From contig BFEA01000004.1 of the NCBI GenBank assembly GCA_003427395.1, positions 1,328,196 through 1,356,919 of the forward strand: DNA of 28,724 bases. The letters run 5' to 3'. Each line of letters starts with the position of its first letter. Positions within the stretch are counted from its first letter, which is position 1. This document shows positions 1 through 8,917 of the stretch, one piece after another. Both the position numbers and the translations under genes were made by a program. This DNA is from Chara braunii. Lineage: Eukaryota > Streptophyta > Charophyceae > Charales > Characeae. The notes under the pieces were generated by a model. The model did no database searches, had not been told where the DNA came from, and saw only the letters and a list, made by a program, of their open reading frames with translations.

Positions 1-105
1 TAAAACAAAACGCAAAGTGATGTAGTTATAAAAATCAACTAGTTAACCTCCATTGTGAAAATGAACTTTTTTAAACTCCTCGTTTAAATATAGCACAAAA
101 TCATT

Positions 106-113
106 GTATTAAT
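106..113. repeat. Left 8-bp target-site duplication of hAT-like element
   Basis: GTATTAAT at 106-113 is repeated exactly at 1209-1216. The two copies lie just outside a 10-bp terminal inverted repeat. An 8-bp duplication is the hallmark length of the hAT superfamily. Confidence 0.8.
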
Positions 114-1208
114 CTATGTAGCACACCGAACATGCTCGGAGTTTTTCCGAACGTTCGAAAATGTTCAGGTGTTCGGGGGAATTTCTCCTGAACGTGTTCG
201 ACCGAACATATTAAAAAAATATATATGTATATATATATATATATATATACAGGGTAACGGGCGTTCGGGACGGGCCGAACGCCCAAACGTATGGGACCCC
301 TTGGGGATGCGTTCGGTCATTCGGGCCGAACGCGGACCCAAAAAAAAAAAAGTTATCAAAAACATCTGAAACAGAGATATATTATGAAAAAAAAAAAAAA
401 AAACAAGATTTGCTTGAGCATTACATCTGAATTCCTTACCAAATTTGAAATAAAAATAAAATATGGAAAATAAATACTAATAATAAAAATAAAAAGAGAA
501 TTAAATTTAGTGAGTGTGCGAGCATGTTTTCGACATTGCCATCTTTGGCGATTTTTCTTTTTTTTCTTGGCATAGCTAAATGCCCGGAAAATTTACAGAT
601 GTGTACTTCACATAATACAAAACCCACTAAAAAAGTTTCAAAAAATAATAAAATTGTTTAGACCCCGAACTTAAGTGAAAACAAATAATAAAAAGTGAAA
701 AAATACGTGGGCGAGCACGTTTTGACATCGCCATCTATGGCGATTTTTAATTCTTATTTGGCTTAGCAAAATGACTTGAAAATTTACAGGCATTTACCTC
801 ACGTCATATAGAACTCACAAAAAAACATTGAGAAAAAAATAATTATTTTTAGGCCCCGAAAGAATATTTGGCGGGAGCCAAATGCTGTCGGGTTCGGACC
901 CCGTACGAGACCCCAAACGCTTGTATGTACGGAGGTCTACCCGGGGACCTCCGTACGTACGGGCTGGTGACCCTGTATATATATATATATCATATATATA
1001 TTTTTTTTGATTTTTTACTCGAGTTTGGTTACAAATATGAGCGCACCTCCTAGACAAAGGTTGTTTGTATTATTATTTTACATAACATATATAATTTTCA
1101 CATTTTTTAAGGGTTTTTTTTTTATTTTAATGTTCACGTTTGAAGGGTTTTGGCGCTCGTTCGCGTTTGATCGTGAACGTTCGGGAACCCGAACATGATG
1201 CTACACAG
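114..1208. mobile_element. Non-autonomous hAT-like DNA transposon (large MITE)
   Basis: The left end reads CTATGTAGCA and the reverse complement of the right end reads CTGTGTAGCA, so the ends form a 10-bp inverted repeat with one mismatch. An identical 8-bp duplication flanks it. Inside both ends are many CGAAC/GTTCG motifs in both orientations, for example the perfect 10-bp arms at 259-268 and 275-284. Clustered subterminal motifs are typical binding sites for hAT transposases. Moving inward, both sides have a (TA)n run next to ACAGGG (about 217-255 on the left; 972-1000 on the right, inverted). A second perfect inverted repeat has 11-bp arms at 927-937 and 946-956. No transposase-like reading frame is present, so the element would need a transposase supplied in trans. 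The assignment to hAT rests on duplication length and end structure only. Confidence 0.72.
490..860. repeat. Diverged tandem duplication, period about 192 bp, in the transposon core
   Basis: Two adjacent segments (about 490-669 and 682-860) share blocks in the same order: GCGAGCA (518, 711), a CATCGCC/CATTGCC..GGCGATTTTT block, AAAATTTACAG, a CTCACA/TTCACA block, and a closing CCCCGAA (663, 854). The offset drifts only from 193 to 191 bp, which indicates a head-to-tail duplication followed by decay. No coding potential is seen. Confidence 0.65.
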
Positions 1209-1216
1209 GTATTAAT
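1209..1216. repeat. Right 8-bp target-site duplication of hAT-like element
   Basis: GTATTAAT, identical to 106-113, directly follows the right terminal inverted repeat. Confidence 0.8.
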
Positions 1217-1901
1217 TTAGTGGATTAAGTCATTGAAAAATATTTTTCTTAATAACAATATAAAAAATAATATTTATTATAAAGTTATCGTAAACATGAA
1301 AATCATAGTCGACAACACTTTGAACCACAACATAAACTATGGATGTTGAGAGAGGGATATGAACCTAACACAAAGATTAAGCATGAGAAGAAATTAGGAG
1401 TTGGGATGTCACTTGCCTAATCATGACTAAATCCCTCGCAGAGAAAAAACAATTTGAACTCATTTCATATTGCGTCCCCCTTGGAAAATGCGTGAAATCT
1501 TGAGAAAGAAAAATGTGGGCGAATTAATTTTTATATTGAAAGGAGTGAAAACGATTAATGCATAAGAGGCAGACAAATTATTTATAGTTTGATTATCGAT
1601 GAATTAAAAAAACAAACTCGAAATCGACCCCAAATAAAAAATTATTTTTAAAATTTCATTTTGTCACACCATTGATAAAAACGTGTGCACGTCAAAGTTT
1701 GTCACTGGATTAAGAAATAAGTTCCACCACTGGAACTCTCCTATCTGATGCAACTGAAGCTACGAACAGTTTGGACCAAAGCCAAATCCGTATGTAGTAG
1801 TCTGCATAACCACTGTTGTGCAACCTCAGACTCACAACATGAGTGCCAATGCGCTCAATTTGACTTGCCGAAGATTGATGGGCCCGTCTGGGTTAGGATG
1901 A
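1217..1901. other. AT-rich stretch without a recognisable gene
   Basis: No convincing gene, repeat or RNA is visible. From about 1700 the plus-strand frame that later encodes the RT relic is mostly free of stops apart from three, so the degraded N-terminal part of that gene may begin here. This cannot be shown by eye. Confidence 0.5.
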
Positions 1902-2593
1902 ATGAAAATTCCGAAAATTAATTTATTCCTGTATAATTCAAAGAACATCCCATACCCCGACAGACTAACCAGTATTGATTTCATCAACAATTCCTACAAA
2001 ATCGGGGTTAAGATTAAATTTAAGGTAGCAACTATCAGGATCGGGAAAACAGAACTGTCCATTCAACCGGATATGTCCTTAGTGTGAAAAAGTCTTCGAA
2101 TGACTCATCATGTCGCCCTTGAATAAGAATGAAGGTGCAACATTGATTGAATGTTCGCTGTTGTGTAACAAACATATGAAATGTACCTTTAACAGCAATC
2201 AAGATTTTGAAAGTATTGAAAAAATGAACCAACAAATCCTTACGAACATGAGAAATGAATACAAGAAAGATAAATTCCACAAAATAGCAAAATGAGACAG
2301 CAAAGGAATTGTCCAGAAGGCATTCATCATGAGCAAAGATAAAAATGTTGAAAGAACGAGACTGATATCTCCCTCGCTTGCTAGTCCTTAGAGATTTGTT
2401 GGTCGGATTGTTATATAATGTGTGAATTTGATGATTCAAAATTTATAAGGGATGAATTTCAATCTTGCGCCCTGGTAAGAAACTAAAAAACGACATAAAC
2501 GACATCAACAAAAAAATCAAAGAAATATTTTCACAAATTTTACACGATGAGGTCCGAAATGCGGCACAATGGATCATTTGTGAATTCAAGAAA
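1902..2593 (+). pseudogene. 5' half of a decayed reverse transcriptase (Penelope-like RT suspected)
   Basis: Reading switches frame near 2105, passes stops at 2293-2295 and 2389-2391, and shifts again near 2475, but an RT-like order remains. A KDKNVERTRLISPS stretch (about 2335-2376) resembles the fingers motif of Penelope-like RTs, where a basic stretch precedes R-P-I-V-S. KIKEIFSQILHDE (2513-2551) resembles RT motif A of that family (D-x-x-x-[LMI]-[YF]-[TS]-x-I-P-H-x-E), with Lys in place of the first catalytic Asp and Leu in place of Pro. The frame ends at the AGAAA target site of the gypsy insertion, and motifs B and C lie beyond it at 23351-23482. Family assignment is inference from motif pattern. 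A group II or other non-LTR RT is less likely, because motif A lacks the matching residues. Confidence 0.5.
2589..2593. repeat. Left 5-bp target-site duplication of element A
   Basis: AGAAA directly precedes the TG of the 5' LTR and is repeated at 23175-23179 directly after the CA of the 3' LTR. Five base pairs is the normal duplication for Ty3/gypsy integrase. Confidence 0.9.
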
Positions 2594-2913
2594 TGTAGTG
2601 GACCTCTGGTTGGTTGGCCTGTGAGACCAGCCCCTTGGCCTGTTCTCACAGGCCTGTGTTCTATTCGGGGGCAGTCCAGTCCAGGCCAGCCCAATACCTC
2701 TGTCGGTACCAGCCAGTCCAGTCCAGTCCCGCAATCCGCTGGGGTATACCCCAGCCTGTGTCTGTTTTCGAGATGATTCTTCACTTGCACATTTTGGAGT
2801 ACGTGCGTTGGAGTCTTGCGTGGGGAGCTGCGTTGTGCCATCTCGCTCCCCCTTTCTTCCTCCATCTCCATCTCTATCACTAGCGGGGCACCACACCTGG
2901 TGGGTCCGCTACA
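2594..2913 (+). repeat. 5' LTR of element A
   Basis: The 320-bp repeat starts TGTAGTGG and ends CCGCTACA, and it matches 22867-23174 along its length. The 3' copy has perfect 8-bp inverted ends (TGTAGCGG/CCGCTACA); this copy has one mismatch. It contains degenerate CCAGT repeats (about 2667-2730) directly upstream of an 18-bp palindrome with a TATA-like centre. A PBS follows at once. Confidence 0.95.
2738..2755. promoter_or_regulatory. 18-bp LTR palindrome with TATAC centre
   Basis: GCTGGGGTATACCCCAGC is its own reverse complement. Related copies occur at 22998-23015 (one change), 10830-10848 and 20792-20810 (one extra G), each just downstream of CCAGT repeats. Its position in the LTR and its TATA-like core suggest a promoter or dimeric factor site; that role is inference. 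Confidence 0.5.
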
Positions 2914-2914
2914 T

Positions 2915-2926
2915 TGGTATCGGAGC
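2915..2926 (+). other. Primer-binding site of element A (initiator Met tRNA)
   Basis: TGGTATCGGAGC begins one base after the 5' LTR. It matches 11 of 12 bases of TGGTATCAGAGC, the complement of the 3' end of plant initiator Met tRNA, which is the usual minus-strand primer of plant gypsy elements. Confidence 0.85.
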
Positions 2927-3424
2927 GGGAACGTTCCCCGCTCCCACCCACCACACCGCACAGCAGGGAAAAACAGCAAAACCCGACAGTCGGGTTTTCG
3001 ACTGTTTTTCGGGCGTTTTCGGGCGAAAAAGCGGGAAAAAGGTGCTGCAGCAGGAGATCGACACGTGGCGAAAAAGGGGAAGTCGTCACGACGCGTGCGC
3101 GCAAGCGCCAAGGCCAAGGCCGCCGCACACGCACACGCGCCAACGCTGCCCCCCTGCCCTGCCTCGCCCCGCTCCCGGATTATATTAATCAAGATCCGGG
3201 ATGCATGCTGCCGCTGGGATTTGAACACAGGTACCTGCTGGCCATGTGCGTGCGTGTACCACCCTCATAACACACTGGCCACAGTCTATGCGTGGCCTTG
3301 TAGCACGACAACCTCGTGTTGAGGAGGTGCTGGCTATTTACCCCCCCCTGCCCCCCGTGGCTGCTGCTGCCTGTGCACGTGGCCACCTGCAGTGCCACGT
3401 GGCACTTTGCTGTGGACTGAAGAC

Positions 3425-3764
3425 CCCCCTGGTTAGGGGGCTGCGCCACATCATTATTATTATTATTTTTTTTTACTATCTCTCTATTGCTACCGCACCA
3501 GCTTTGCAGCAGCTCAAGATTTCCCCCTGGCTAGGGGGCTGTGTGACTTCGGTAGTAGGGTGGCTGATCAAGATCTCAGCCAACCCTACATCATCATCAT
3601 CATCCATCAGGGTATTCTCACACAACACACCCTGGATCTGCAGTGCTGCAACTAGGGGCTGATCAAGATCTCAGCCCCCTTACATCCTCCAGTTGGTTGG
3701 CTGCAGCGAAGGCCAAGACCCTCCTGGTCTTGGTATACCTTGTGCCCTTGGAGACACCAAGGGC
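3425..3764 (+). other. Conserved hairpin series in the element A leader
   Basis: Successive perfect or near-perfect stems are: CCCCCT/AGGGGG (3425-3440, again 3523-3538); GGCTGA/TCAGCC (3562-3581); GGGGCTGA/TCAGCCCC (3655-3678); CCAAGACC/GGTCTTGG (3713-3733); and GCCCTTGG/CCAAGGGC (3744-3764). Element B has counterparts at 11561-11742. In B the fifth stem is CCAAGATC/GATCTTGG, a paired change that keeps the helix. This points to selection on RNA structure; a packaging, dimerisation or translation role would be typical for a retroelement leader but is not shown. Confidence 0.6.
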
Positions 3765-4294
3765 CAGGTATCATCTCTCTCCCCCTTTTCTTGCCCCCAC
3801 CTTCCACTACCTCTCTCCCCTCCTCTTTTTTTACCTTCCCCACGCCACCTTTTCTCCCACTAACCACTATCTTACCCTCTTTTCTCCATTTCTTTTTCTT
3901 TTCTCTCCTCCTTCTTTCCTCTTAGTTTCTTGATCACTCTCGATCTTTCCCCTTCCTCTTTCTCTCCCATTCTCTCACCCTCCTCTCCCCCAACTGACAC
4001 CGCATCATCCCCTCACCTTCCACTTCCATATTTTTCCCTCTCCCACCTATTTCTTTCTTCTCTCCATCACTTTCTCATCCCCCCTTCCCCCCCTACTTCA
4101 AATTTTTCTGTTTTTCTTTTTTCTATCTCCCTTTTGATTTATATTTTCTCTTTTACCAAAAATTCAAAATATCTTCTTTCCCACCTTCTTTTCTCATTTT
4201 CTGATGTATTTTATTTTATTTATTTATTTTTTTTCTGAAAATTCGATTTTCTTTACGGCAATCCTAAATCTGATTAGGTGTTAGTTTTTCTTGC

Positions 4295-4600
4295 TTTCGG
4301 CACACGTTTTGACCCCGTGGGGGTAACGAAGTGCTGCCGAAATTTTCTGATTTTCCCTTACTTAGTCTTTTTCGGCACACTTTGACCCCATGGGGGTAAC
4401 GAAATGCTGCCAAAATTTTGGACAAATAAGATACTTCATTCCTCCCCACCTCCTCATCCACTTATTTACTTCTTTATTTATTTATTTAGTTCTTTATTTA
4501 TTTTCTGAATTTTTTTTTTTTATTTGCGGTATCTGGACACCTAGTGTGCTCACCTTGGTCTCTCCTTTCCCCTTGGCACATTCTTGACCCCGTGGGGGGT
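4295..4600 (+). repeat. Three copies of a two-stem hairpin motif in the element A leader
   Basis: Copy 1 has outer arms TTTCGGCA (4295-4302) and TGCCGAAA (4335-4342) around inner arms ACCCC (4312-4316) and GGGGT (4320-4324). Copy 2 (4371-4415) keeps the inner stem and most of the outer stem. Copy 3 (about 4572-4616) keeps the inner stem only. Element B has two copies (12466-12513, 12680-12720). Function is unknown. Confidence 0.6.
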
Positions 4601-4807
4601 AGAGAAATGTTGCAGAAAATTTCAAAAAAATAAATATTATTTTTCCTTCACATCTTTTTACTTATTTCTTTAATTATTTTTATTATTTATTTATTTCCCT
4701 ATTTATTTTTATTTTTTCTCGAAATCTCGCTGTTTATTTATTTTTTCTTCCGCCTTCCCCCCCTATGCTTGCTATTTTACTTTCTTGATTAGGTCACCGG
4801 TACCCTA

Positions 4808-4868
4808 CCCTAACCACTTAAACTTCGGTTAGGGTTTTCTTAGGGTTTTTGTTGGGTTTAGGGTTCTT
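4808..4868 (+). other. Telomere-like TTAGGGTTT stretch with hairpin, before gag
   Basis: CCCTAACC (4808-4815) and GGTTAGGG (4827-4834) form a perfect inverted repeat. Further TTAGGGTTT and TTTAGGG units follow, resembling plant telomere repeats or telo-boxes. Element B has a similar but shorter block at 12884-12930. Conservation in both leaders argues for an element-borne motif, not an internal telomere. Confidence 0.5.
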
Positions 4869-5051
4869 CAAAACCCCCCTACTTCCCCGCCCTCTTCGGG
4901 CACACGCGACCCGAACCACCCCTCCCCCTTTGACGGCACCCGTGCTAGCCTTGCTAGCGCCGTTCGCCACTTTCTACTGCGGACTTCCCTATACGCCCTC
5001 CGCTCACGTGGACCTCTTCTGACCCCCTCCAGTCCGGTCCATCATCCCCCT

Positions 5052-7132
5052 ATGGCCGACGGTGTGTCACACGCCGCCGACACGGCGATGACCACGGCAT
5101 CGGGCTCCACACCCGTGCCGGCGGACCAGGGTCATCAGCCCGAGGGTGATTTGCACACCCTCCTCACCTCCCTCCTTGCGCCCATCGAGGCACAACTCAC
5201 GACCCTTGCGCCCATCCAGGCGCAACTCGCGACCCTCGCGCCCTTACAGGCGCAGGTGGCGACCCTTGCCGTCGGCGTGCAGCAACTCCAGGACGCTGCA
5301 TGTCCTTCATCTCCTGGCTCCCAGTCCGGGTCCCCCGTCCTCCGACAGGGTGGCCACGACGGAGCTTCCTCCTCCGCTGCCCCCGACCCGGCCATCTTCG
5401 GGACTATCCACGCCTCTAGCATGACGGCCGCCACGAGCCAGGTCCTCCCTCAGTCTACGGGCGCACCCGCCCAGACCCCGGTCACTATGGCCACGGTACC
5501 ACAACTCGCTACCATGGTCGCAACTTTTCCGGGTGCCCCACTTCTCCCTCCTCCTCGCACGACCTCAACGCCATCTGGCTCCCCTCCTTGTGGGATGCCT
5601 TGCGCCACTCGTGCGTCTCCCCCTGCCACACCTCGCTCGACCTACGTTCGAGGTCTCGAGGACGAGATCGCCCAGCTCCGGACCGACCTCGCCCTCTCAC
5701 GCCTTCAGCCACCCCCACCCTCACAGGTAGCCGCGCCTTCCGGCGCACCCTCTTCTTCCTCTATTTTTCCTTCCATGCAGGCTCGCTTCCCTCGCCCTGC
5801 ACCCTACCCATCCCCATCCTACCTCCTCCCCATTCCCTCGGTTGCTGCGACCTCTTCTACCGCAGCTCCCGTGCAGCCTGCCGCTGTTTCCCCCGCCGCT
5901 CCACCATGCGGCCCGGGCGTACAGTCAGCTGCGCCTCCTCCTCCAGGACCCGCGCCGACTTATTCAGCCGTAGCGCAGTCCCCTGCTTCCCGTTCTCCTC
6001 GCCGCCAAAACGGTGGCGCACCACTCGTCCGCTTAACGGACATTGCCTTGTACGACGGTACAGGCATACGCGTGTCTCGGTGGCTACAGTCTGCCACCCG
6101 CACGCTCCAGCTCATGGGTGTCGCACCCGACACGTGGGTGGCTCAGCTCTCCACGCGCCTGTGTGGTGGTCCTTCCGACGCCTGGGAGGATTTCTACGCT
6201 TACTCTGTTCGTGCGGTTCGGACTCCGACCTTCATGGATTTCCAAGCGTTCCTTGAGGATCGCTTCAGAGCCCGATATGACGTGACTGACGCCTTCGAGC
6301 GTGTCGTCACTACACGCTGGTCCGGCTCTGGTGGCGCTGCCGGCCTGGATCGCCACATCCAGGTCTTTCAGGACGCCCGCCTCATTTGTGACATGGCGTT
6401 CCTTCCCGAGGCTGCCCTTATCGATCGTTTCTTGGCCAGCTTCCCGCTCGAGTACCGCTCCGAGCTATGGCTGTACGAGTTCACATCGGCCTCGCAGGCT
6501 TATGGGGCCGCCAGGGACCATCAGCGAATGCGGGCCCGTCTTCACCCTGCCTCCTCCTCTCAGCCTCAGCGCACGGGCTACGCCCCCTCCTCCTCTCACG
6601 ACACTTCCCAGTGCCGTTCCCCTTTCCGCGGTGGTCCCCGCCGTTCCACGCAGCAGGGCCGCCACTTCTCGCGCCGCTTCAGCGCGCTTGAGTATGGTGA
6701 GCAGGACGCTGGTGCCCCGCTGTCACCAGAGGGTGACCATAGCGTCGACCTCGACCTCGGCGACGCCGTCCACCAGCACCTGGAGGACCCTACTCTCCCT
6801 ATCGCTGAGCGCCTCCAGCTTATCCTCTCCACCCTTTCCCGGGCACGTAGCCGCCCCGGGCACGTAGCCGCCTCAGTCACGCTGGCGCGTCGCCCCCCGA
6901 GGTCCCTCAGCAGGACCTCCCTCAGGGCTTTGTCCCTCCTCGCGGTGTCCTTTCCGCCGAGGAGCGCGCGGCAATTTTGGGCCGGCGTGGGTGTTTGCGC
7001 TGCCGCTTGGACGGTCATACCTCCTCGCGGTGCCCTTACACTATCGCCCTCGACCGCCACTACGCTGACCTTTCCCGCCAGCGTCGTGCTTAGTTCCCCC
7101 CCGGCGCCTTGCATCCCCGCGGCGCCTCCTAG
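5052..7132 (+). pseudogene. gag: gag of element A (frameshifted)
   Basis: Gag forms the virus-like particle that packages element RNA. The start is ATG 5052, at the place matching the B start. Residues about 42-71 hold three 10-residue repeats (L-A-P-[IL]-[EQ]-A-Q), a 30-bp DNA repeat from 5175 that probably forms a coiled coil. A Ser/Pro-rich linker follows, then a retrotransposon gag domain (roughly residues 325-480, with RWLQSATRTLQL and DRFRARYD). A 17-bp tandem duplication (about 6841-6874) shifts the frame. In the shifted frame the CCHC knuckle is recovered: CLRCRLDGHTSSRC at 6992-7033, C-x2-C-x4-H-x4-C. That frame then meets TAG at 7091 (CAA in B) and the ancestral gag stop at 7130-7132. 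The unshifted frame stays open to 7220 but encodes nothing recognisable after the shift. Confidence 0.85.
7096..7102 (+). promoter_or_regulatory. Candidate -1 ribosomal frameshift heptamer, element A
   Basis: C_CCC_CCC lies in the gag frame 27 nt before the gag stop, and pol continues in the -1 frame. The same heptamer, frame and spacing occur in element B at 15205-15211. In A the -1 frame is broken by TAG at 7141, where B has CAG. Confidence 0.5.
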
Positions 7133-8115
7133 CCACGGTGTAGTGTACACCTGCGCCCTCCTGAGTAGTGGGCTTCTCGACATCTCCATCGCGGTTCGCC
7201 CCTTTTGCTACTGGAGCTGAGGTATCGCAGGACACGACAGAGTGTACTCAACTCTCTGTCGCAGTACCGTTTACGCCTCCGCAGACCACCGTCTCCCTTC
7301 CTTCCCCGCCGCGACTACGGACGCGTCGAGCCATTTGCTCAGCCTGTTGCAGCGAGCAGCTCGCTATTCGCGAGGACGTTGTGTCCTCTCTTCTGGACTT
7401 GAGCATGCTCCAGGCTCGTCAGGAGCGACTCACCCTCCATGTCGCTGCCCTGCGTCGCCTTCTCACCATCCTCTTTGACGCTGATCGCACCCTCCCGATC
7501 ATCCCAGTACAACTGGGGACCTCCACGAGGGTGTACTCAGCGCTGTGGGATTCCGATTCTCAGGGCGACTTCATTCACCCCCGTGTGGTGAAAGAAGCCC
7601 GCTTACCTACGACCGGGTCTCCGACTCCCATCTCCGTCACCCTAGGGGATGACAAGACCCAGCGCTTCTTCGATCAGACGGTCACTGACCTCCCTTTCTT
7701 CCTCACTCTCGAGCCGAATGATCGTCCCCCGGCATCTCGTCGCCACCGCTCCTCTGCACATTTCGATTTGATGGAGACGGGGTACGACTTCATTCTCGGC
7801 ACTCCGTGGTCTCGTCGGTTCCGCAGCACCGAGGCCGATTGGGCGACCAACACTCTCGTTCTCAAAACGAAGTGTGGACAGACGTATCGCGTACCTTTCA
7901 TAGGTACCACTGCGACACCACACCCCAATCCTCCTCCCCCGGAGCCTTCTGTGCCTACACCATCTCCTTCTATCACTGTCACTTCGCCTCGGCAGTTCGC
8001 CCACTTCATCCGACAGGACGACGTCACCTTCTTCATGGTGAACGTGACGGATCTCTTACACTATGATCCACCCTGTCCCGACGTCGAGCTCATCCCTCTG
8101 GAGCCAGATCCTCCT
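7102..8115 (+). pseudogene. pol: pol of element A: N-terminal extension and aspartic protease
   Basis: The retropepsin cleaves the Gag-Pol polyprotein. In the -1 frame relative to gag, the product contains ALWDSDSQGDFIHPRVV (codons near 7540-7590), the position of the D-[ST]-G active site, and the second conserved block GYDFILGTPWSRRF (about 7780-7820). Here the catalytic triplet is D-S-D (7549-7557), whereas element B has D-S-G, so the protease is probably inactive. A TAG at 7141 cuts the link to gag, and a frame change near 8105-8125 separates protease from RT. Confidence 0.85.
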
Positions 8116-8917
8116 TCATCTCCATGGCTTCCATCTCTACTTCCGTCCCTCCGCCGTCCGTCGAGTCCACCCCGCCGTCGCGCGCTGACGCTGACGCTGC
8201 GGAACTCGCACGATATACGGCTGACCTGGAGCCCGCAGTTCGTGACCTCATCCGAGAGTACCACGACGTTTTCCCATCGTCGTTCTCGTACGCCGACATC
8301 CCACCGATGCGTGACGTCGAGCACTCCATTGAGCTTGTGCCTGACTATCGTGTTCACCACCAGGCACCCTACAGACTCTTGATCCCCGAGGCCACCGAAC
8401 TCAAGCGTCCGAGACTGGGTTTCATTAAACCCAGCAACTCCCCATGGGGTGCACCCGTCCTCTTTGCTCGCAAAGCGGATGAAACTCTTCGTCTCTGCAT
8501 CGACTACCGTGGTCTCAACCGCTACACGGTTAAGAACAGCTACCCCATGCCTCATTCCGATGAGCTGTTCGACCGCCTAGCAGGCAACCGCTTCTTTACG
8601 AAGATTCATCTTCGTAGCGGTTGCCATCAGATCTGCGTTGCTGCAGCCAACCAGCCGAAGACCGCGTCCCGATCGCGCTTCGGCCACTACGAGTTTACGG
8701 TGATGCCCTTCGGCCTCACCAACGCACCCGCTACCTTTACGAGGGCGATGAACGACATCTTTAGGGACATCCTGTAGCAGTACCTTCTCGTCTACCTCGA
8801 CGATATCCTGGTCTACAGTCGTACCCTTGAGGAGCACCTCAGACACCTCCGCGATGTCCTTGACCGCTTGCGCAAACATGGCTTCTACGCCAAGTTGAGC
8901 AAGTGCCGCTTTGCCAG
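8116..8917 (+). pseudogene. pol: pol of element A: reverse transcriptase domain
   Basis: This is a clear Ty3/gypsy [10 protein letters not shown], then [36 protein letters not shown], motif [21 protein letters not shown], and motif C YLDD (8793-8804). Motif A reads [14 protein letters not shown]: His (8607-8609) replaces the catalytic Asp present in element B, so polymerase activity is lost. A 15-bp in-frame deletion removes five residues before [11 protein letters not shown] at 8775-8777 interrupts the frame just before YLDD, and a one-base loss near 8917 shifts it. Confidence 0.9.

Larger units (their letters stand above)
2927..5051 (+). other. Untranslated leader of element A
   Basis: No real coding frame is seen. 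In order it contains: a GC-rich block (2927-3190); a 14-bp palindrome with a G-box, GTGCCACGTGGCAC (3392-3405); a hairpin series (3425-3764); a pyrimidine-dominated tract (about 3775-4140); three copies of an ACCCC..GGGGT hairpin motif (4295-4600); T/A-rich DNA; and a telomere-like stretch (4808-4868). From the hairpin series onward the leader is alignable with that of element B, while the PBS-proximal part is unrelated to B. Confidence 0.75.

Noticed and set aside
2035-2439. Minus-strand frame of 134 codons
   Set aside because: It lies opposite the RT relic, whose plus-strand frames carry RT-like motifs; the minus frame has no recognisable domain.
2443-3228. Long minus-strand frame of 261 codons across the A 5' LTR and leader
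   Set aside because: It spans LTR, PBS and leader of an identified retrotransposon and shows no family motif; it is a chance opening in GC-rich DNA.
3192-3300. Antisense tRNA-like text in the A leader (TTCAAATCCCAG B-box-like, TGGCCAGTG A-box-like on the minus strand)
   Set aside because: The A-box is one base short and only a partial T-arm forms; no cloverleaf could be built.
4808-4868. Interstitial telomere or chromosome end
   Set aside because: The units are few and irregular and recur at the same leader position in element B, so they belong to the element.
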